From contig NZ_CP102290.1 in the NCBI RefSeq assembly GCF_025151995.1, positions 310,001 through 374,000 on the forward strand: DNA of 64,000 bases, in the 5' to 3' direction. Positions within the stretch are counted from its first letter, which is position 1. The number at the start of each line of letters is the position of its first letter. The stretch is from Ruminococcus gauvreauii. GTDB taxonomy: Bacteria > Bacillota > Clostridia > Lachnospirales > Lachnospiraceae. Shown one piece after another: positions 60,064 through 64,000 of this stretch. The position numbers and the translations under genes are program-made. Under the pieces are notes generated by a model. That model did not search any database. It worked only from the letters and a program-made list of their open reading frames with translations, and was not told where the DNA came from.

Positions 60064-61254
60064 TCAGGACGCTTCCTGCACGTCCGCCGGTTCCCCGTGG
60101 TATAAAATTTTGAGCAGAATCGGTGTCACCACCGAGGATACGATGATCAGCAGGATGACGGCTGTAAAATACTCCGACTCAAGAAAGCCGGCTGACAGGC
60201 CTTTCTGTGCCACAATCAGCGCAACCTCCCCTCTTGTCATCATTCCGATACCGATTTTCAGGGAATCTTTGCCGGAAAAACGGCACAGTCTCGCGACAAG
60301 TCCGCATCCGATGATCTTGGCCACCAGTGCCACCAGCACAAATCCAATAGAGAAGACGAGCAGTGTCATACTGAAGTTCTTGATATCCGTCTTCAGGCCG
60401 ATACTGGCAAAGAATATCGGACCGAACAGCATGTAGGAATTGATATCCATCTTTCTCGCGATATATTCCGAATCCTGAATGTTGCACAGAATAATTCCTG
60501 CGACATATGCCCCTGTAATATCTGCGATCCCAAAGTACCGCTCTGCTATGTACGCGAGTCCCAGACAGAGCGCAAGACCTGCAATCGGAATCCTGCGTGT
60601 ATGCGGATACATACTGTCGATTTTTTTAAACACCCGGTAAAATACGTACCCAATCACCAGCGCAAATACGAAGAACAGGGCTGTACTGATAATCGTCGTA
60701 GAAGCCCTGGAATTCTCATCTTTAAATCCGATCACAACAGTGAGCACGATGATTCCGATGACGTCATCGATGATAGCCGCACTCAGTATGGTTGTCCCTA
60801 CACGTCCCTTCAGACGCCCCATCTCCCGCAGAGTCTGGACCGTGATACTGACAGACGTCGCTGTCATGATCGTCCCGACGAACACTGCTTTCAGAAATCC
60901 CTCGCTCCCCCACGGTGCAGCACCGTACATGGCCATATAAAAGAGCGTCCCGGCTCCAAGCGGAATGAATACTCCCGCACAGGCGATCACGAGTGCGATG
61001 GGCCCTGTTTTCATCAGCTCTTTCAGGTTCGTCTCCAGGCCTGCTGAAAACATCAGCAGAACCACCCCGACCTCAGCCATCACCATCAAAAAATCAGTCT
61101 GCTGCACCCAGCCCAGAAGGCTCGGTCCGATCAAAAGCCCCGCCACAATTTCTCCGACAACCTGCGGTGCCTTCAGCTTTCTTGCCAGAATCCCGCACGC
61201 CTTCGCCGCGATCACGATAATTGCCAGATCTTTAAATACACTGTACGCTTCCAT
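60064..61254 (-). CDS. Cation:proton antiporter (CPA2 family)
   Basis: Membrane protein of 396 aa with about 12 hydrophobic segments. Seen: VVGEIVAGLLIGPSLLG, MFSAGLETNL, ATSVSITVQTLREMG and the acidic-pair region AAIIDDVIGIIVL; late GMMTRGEVALIVAQKGL. It moves Na+ or K+ against H+; there is no TrkA-N regulatory domain, so it is the short type. The ion is not certain. Confidence 0.93.
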   Translation of the reverse strand: MEAYSVFKDLAIIVIAAKACGILARKLKAPQVVGEIVAGLLIGPSLLGWVQQTDFLMVMAEVGVVLLMFSAGLETNLKELMKTGPIALVIACAGVFIPLGAGTLFYMAMYGAAPWGSEGFLKAVFVGTIMTATSVSITVQTLREMGRLKGRVGTTILSAAIIDDVIGIIVLTVVIGFKDENSRASTTIISTALFFVFALVIGYVFYRVFKKIDSMYPHTRRIPIAGLALCLGLAYIAERYFGIADITGAYVAGIILCNIQDSEYIARKMDINSYMLFGPIFFASIGLKTDIKNFSMTLLVFSIGFVLVALVAKIIGCGLVARLCRFSGKDSLKIGIGMMTRGEVALIVAQKGLSAGFLESEYFTAVILLIIVSSVVTPILLKILYHGEPADVQEAS

Positions 61255-61280
61255 TTATCATAATTCCCCCTCATCGTATT

Positions 61281-63065
61281 TTATATTTCTCCTGTAATCT
61301 CCTCCAGCCATGCCGCCTCCTGTTGATCCAGATGCGGGGCCAGCGTTTCATATACCCTGCGGTGATAATCATTCAGCAGTTTTCTGTCACTGTCACCGAG
61401 AAGTCCCGGTTCTATGGATTTTCTGTCGAACGGTACCATCGTCAAAATTTCAAATCCCATAAACTGTCCATACTCACTCTTTTCCTTTTCCTCACATGCC
61501 AGCAGATTCTCCAGGCGGATTCCGTACTTTCCATGCAGATAGAGCCCCGGTTCATCCGATATCACCATGCCCGCTTCCAGCACAACCGTATCTTTGCCTC
61601 TGATATGACGCCAGCGGATCGCCTGCGGACCCTCATGGACACTCAGAAGATCACCAACCCCATGCCCAGTCCCATGGTTATAATCAAGTCCCGCATCCCA
61701 CAGCGGCTGCCTGGCCAGGATGTCCAGATTTTCTCCGCTGCACCCGTAAGGGAACTTTGCGGCGGCAAGGCGCAGATTTCCTGCCAGCACCATCGTATAA
61801 TGCATCCTCTGCCCGGCATCCGGCACTCCCAGCGATACCGTTCTGGTGATATCTGTCGTCCCTTCTCTGTAATGACCTCCGGTATCCATCAGGAGCATTC
61901 CCTCCGCTGAAAGTTCCGCATCCGAAACCTCATCGGCAGAATAGTGTACCACTGCGCCGTGTTTCCCAAAAGCCATGATCGGTTCAAAACTGGGCATCAG
62001 ATACCCCTCCTGCTCCCGCCGGAATTCTTCCAGCTTTTTGGCAGCACTGATTTCCGTAATCCGTTCATGTCCAATGTGCGTCTTAAGCCAGTACAAAAAT
62101 CGTGTAACAGCAATCCCGTCCTTTAGATGTGCATCCCGGATCCTTTTCAGCTGGTTCCTGCTTTTGACAGCCTTTCTGTTCAGAACAGGGGATTCTCTTT
62201 CTAAAACAGATGCCGCACCTTTCAGCCTGTCTGCCAGAGCTGCATTCAGCTGGTCATAGTCGGCCCATATTACTTTGCCTTGGACGGCAGAAGGAAGTTC
62301 CTCATAGATCTGTTCATAATCATGGAGGCAGACCCCGCACTTTTGAAACGCCGTCTCTGCCTCTTTTGTCAGCGCTTCCCTCTGGAGATATAATACAGTT
62401 TCCTGCATACCGACAACCGCATAGGCCAGTGCCACCGGACAGCACGCGGTATCATTTCCCCTCATATTTAAAAGCCATGCGATCTCATCGAGCGAGGACA
62501 GGATCAGAAGATCACACCCTTCTCTTTTCATATCACCGCGCACGAGTTCGGCTTTATCCCTGCTGCTCTCACCCGGAATTTCCGGAAGCATCCAGACGGG
62601 TCTGCAGGAACGCGGCGGCCTGTCTTCCCAGATTCTGTCTATCAGATCAGCATCCGTCCGTATCGACGCCCCCTTTTTGCGGAGCAGCTCAGACACCTTC
62701 TTTACCCACGAAGCGCTTACAGTACGTCCATCCACACCGAGACACTCTCCCGCCTTTATCTGCTGCTTCAGAAATTCCGGAATATCCGGCACGCCGTCCT
62801 CACCCATTTTAAACAGTGTGATCCCGCTCCCCGAAAGCTGTTCTGCCGCCTGCAGAAAATAGCGGCCGTCTGTCCACAGGCCGGCGCCGTCTTTCCATAT
62901 GACTGCCGTCCCTGCCGATCCGGTAAATCCCGTGATAAACTGACGGCATTTAAAATATTCCCCAACATACTCAGAACCATGATAATCATCAGACGGAACG
63001 ATATAGTAATCGATTCCCCGTTTTTTCATCTCATTACCAAGCTGTCTCAAACGTTCTTTTATCAT
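61281..63065 (-). CDS. pepP: Aminopeptidase P family metallopeptidase
   Basis: Protein of 594 aa with two creatinase N-domains (1-300) and a C-terminal pita-bread peptidase domain. Metal ligands: Asp pair in DTGGHYREGTTDITRT, His in NHGTGHGVGD, Glu in SDEPGLY and a late Glu in IRLENLL. It cuts the first residue before Pro. The long three-part form resembles eukaryotic XPNPEP1. Confidence 0.94.
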   Translation of the reverse strand: MIKERLRQLGNEMKKRGIDYYIVPSDDYHGSEYVGEYFKCRQFITGFTGSAGTAVIWKDGAGLWTDGRYFLQAAEQLSGSGITLFKMGEDGVPDIPEFLKQQIKAGECLGVDGRTVSASWVKKVSELLRKKGASIRTDADLIDRIWEDRPPRSCRPVWMLPEIPGESSRDKAELVRGDMKREGCDLLILSSLDEIAWLLNMRGNDTACCPVALAYAVVGMQETVLYLQREALTKEAETAFQKCGVCLHDYEQIYEELPSAVQGKVIWADYDQLNAALADRLKGAASVLERESPVLNRKAVKSRNQLKRIRDAHLKDGIAVTRFLYWLKTHIGHERITEISAAKKLEEFRREQEGYLMPSFEPIMAFGKHGAVVHYSADEVSDAELSAEGMLLMDTGGHYREGTTDITRTVSLGVPDAGQRMHYTMVLAGNLRLAAAKFPYGCSGENLDILARQPLWDAGLDYNHGTGHGVGDLLSVHEGPQAIRWRHIRGKDTVVLEAGMVISDEPGLYLHGKYGIRLENLLACEEKEKSEYGQFMGFEILTMVPFDRKSIEPGLLGDSDRKLLNDYHRRVYETLAPHLDQQEAAWLEEITGEI

Positions 63066-63104
63066 GTCTTTCCCTTCCGCTTTCTTTCTATTTCCTCTGT
63101 TTTA

Positions 63105-63113
63105 TGCTATACT
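63105..63113 (+). promoter_or_regulatory. Extended -10 of yjbQ
   Basis: TGCTATACT upstream of yjbQ with no clear -35 element. Confidence 0.55.
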
Positions 63114-63154
63114 GTCGATGATGAAAAACAGGTTACACAAGGAGGTAATTACTT

Positions 63155-63607
63155 ATGGCAGTTTATACCAAAACAAAGGATTATCACACAAAAGCCCACA
63201 TGGGCATGATCGATGTTACAAAAGACTTCCAGGCCGCGGTCACAGAGGCATGTGAAAAGTATCATATCAGCGCCGGAACCATCACGGGTTTCACAACCGG
63301 AGGTGTCGCGGGTCTCACTACCCTTGAATTTGAGCCTGGAATGGTGACAAAGGATCTAAAGGAAGCTATGGATATTTTCTCTCCTTATCGCGACAGGGAC
63401 GGCCGTGTGATCCATTACAAACACCACGACACCTGGCACGACGACAACGGATCCAGCCACATTAAATCAGCACTTCTCTCGCCGTTCATCACAATCCCCT
63501 TCGTGGACGGCCGCATCACCATCGGCCCCTGGCAGAATCTGACCCTGGTCGAGTGTGATACGAGAGACCGCCACCGGGAGATCGTATTTCAGGTCATGGG
63601 AGAGTGA
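63155..63607 (+). CDS. YjbQ-family protein (secondary thiamine-phosphate synthase)
   Basis: Protein of 150 aa (UPF0047). Seen: the conserved His-rich strand HYKHHDTWHDDNGSSH and the end segment WQNLTLVECDTRDRHREI. The family has weak thiamine-phosphate synthase activity; its true role is unclear. AAGGAGG lies upstream of the ATG. Single gene. Confidence 0.92.
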   Translation: MAVYTKTKDYHTKAHMGMIDVTKDFQAAVTEACEKYHISAGTITGFTTGGVAGLTTLEFEPGMVTKDLKEAMDIFSPYRDRDGRVIHYKHHDTWHDDNGSSHIKSALLSPFITIPFVDGRITIGPWQNLTLVECDTRDRHREIVFQVMGE

Positions 63608-63613
63608 GTTCTC

Positions 63614-64000
63614 CTACAGCTCCATAAATCTGCGGCTTCCGTTTTCTTTCAGATAAAAGTACATGCCCACGGAAGCCGCTGTTAAAATGATGCAGTGGAC
63701 GATCATAAAGAAACCACATGACATGTTCATCACAAACAGTGCGATATATCCCGCAGCGGGCGCCGCGATAAATACCATGGAAAGTATCATCGATAAAAAC
63801 GGGCTCATTCCCTGCTTAACGGCTGCTGTCTCATTCACCCAGTCCAGCTTCGGAAATCTCAGGTTTAATATAATGCCCAGGAACCCAATCGTCACGTTAA
63901 AGCAAAACGGCAGCAGGAAGATCATGATCCTGGACAGGATATCCATCGGCAGCAGAATATTCAGCAGAATACCAGCTGCTATTGACGGCACTTCACCGAC
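63614..64000 (-). CDS. C-terminal part of a multi-spanning membrane protein (partial)
   Basis: The frame is open from the stop at 63614 through the window end (129 codons), so the start is outside. Seen: at least three hydrophobic helices and a cytoplasmic-type loop NLRFPKLDWVNETAAVKQG. That loop resembles the end of permease subunits of putative ABC-2-type exporters in Firmicutes, but I am not sure of the family. Confidence 0.7.
   Translation of the reverse strand, partial: VGEVPSIAAGILLNILLPMDILSRIMIFLLPFCFNVTIGFLGIILNLRFPKLDWVNETAAVKQGMSPFLSMILSMVFIAAPAAGYIALFVMNMSCGFFMIVHCIILTAASVGMYFYLKENGSRRFMEL

Noticed and set aside
1..64000. CRISPR arrays, tRNA/rRNA genes, insertion sequences, prophage
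   Set aside because: I looked for spaced identical repeats, tRNA-like T-loops and transposase or integrase motifs and saw none; a tRNA scan could still find something I missed.

Overview
The window is a typical low-to-moderate G+C Clostridia chromosome segment. The gene set and order (plsX-acpP-rnc-smc-ftsY, ylxM-ffh-rpsP-khpA-rimM-trmD, pta-ackA, a long PRPP synthase, CW-repeat lipoprotein) suggest an anaerobic acetogen of the Lachnospiraceae, close to Blautia and its relatives. That assignment is inferred from gene content; I cannot run a phylogeny. No rRNA, tRNA, CRISPR array, transposase or phage gene was seen. Both window edges cut a gene: folD at base 1 and a membrane protein at base 64000.

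Bases 1-14,960 (minus strand) hold the Wood-Ljungdahl (acetyl-CoA) pathway. A promoter at 14931-14959 drives a run of thirteen genes: a His-rich protein, cooT, metF, cooC, acsA (CODH), a second cooC, acsB (acetyl-CoA synthase), acsD and acsC (corrinoid Fe-S protein), acsE (methyltransferase), acsV (corrinoid reactivase) and a DUF3786 gene, ending at a strong terminator (1572-1614). fchA and folD follow behind a leader with a phased repeat array. The methyl branch (folD, fchA, metF, acsE) and carbonyl branch (acsA, acsB) are both present. Formyl-THF synthetase, formate dehydrogenase and MetV are not in the window. Three unexplained small genes (His-rich protein, CooT, DUF3786) travel with the nickel and cobalt enzymes and are the best candidates for new biology here.

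Bases 15,000-24,900 hold an aldo/keto reductase, gpsA-plsY-der-DUF512 (phospholipid precursors and ribosome GTPase), PRPP synthase, then pgeF-yraN-rnhB-rbgA-lepB. Bases 25,500-32,300 are the ribosome and secretion block ylxM-ffh-rpsP-khpA-rimM-trmD...rplS. It is interrupted between trmD and rplS by a LytTR regulator and a large secreted repeat protein. Bases 32,300-36,400 hold larB-larC-larE (nickel-pincer cofactor synthesis, without larA) and a divergent DUF362 ferredoxin-like protein.

Bases 36,400-46,800 hold ilvA, ftsY, smc, rnc, acpP and plsX. The usual upstream partners yceD-rpmF are separated from plsX by a CW-repeat lipoprotein and a DUF2284 protein. Bases 46,800-50,800 hold pta and ackA, which turn acetyl-CoA into acetate and ATP. 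They are split by a 72-bp tandem repeat and followed by the acetate-using tRNA enzyme tmcAL. Bases 50,800-58,300 form a colinear group mgtE, zf-HC2, polA, coaE, walJ, ACT and PFL/DUF711. The rest is degV, an XRE regulator, a 61-aa Cys-rich protein, a cation/proton antiporter, pepP, yjbQ and a partial membrane protein.

Functionally, CO2-derived methyl groups (folD/fchA/metF/acsE/acsCD) and CO (acsA) are joined by acsB into acetyl-CoA. Pta and AckA then recover ATP as acetate. Nickel handling (two CooC, CooT, the His-rich protein and LarBCE) recurs through the first half of the window.
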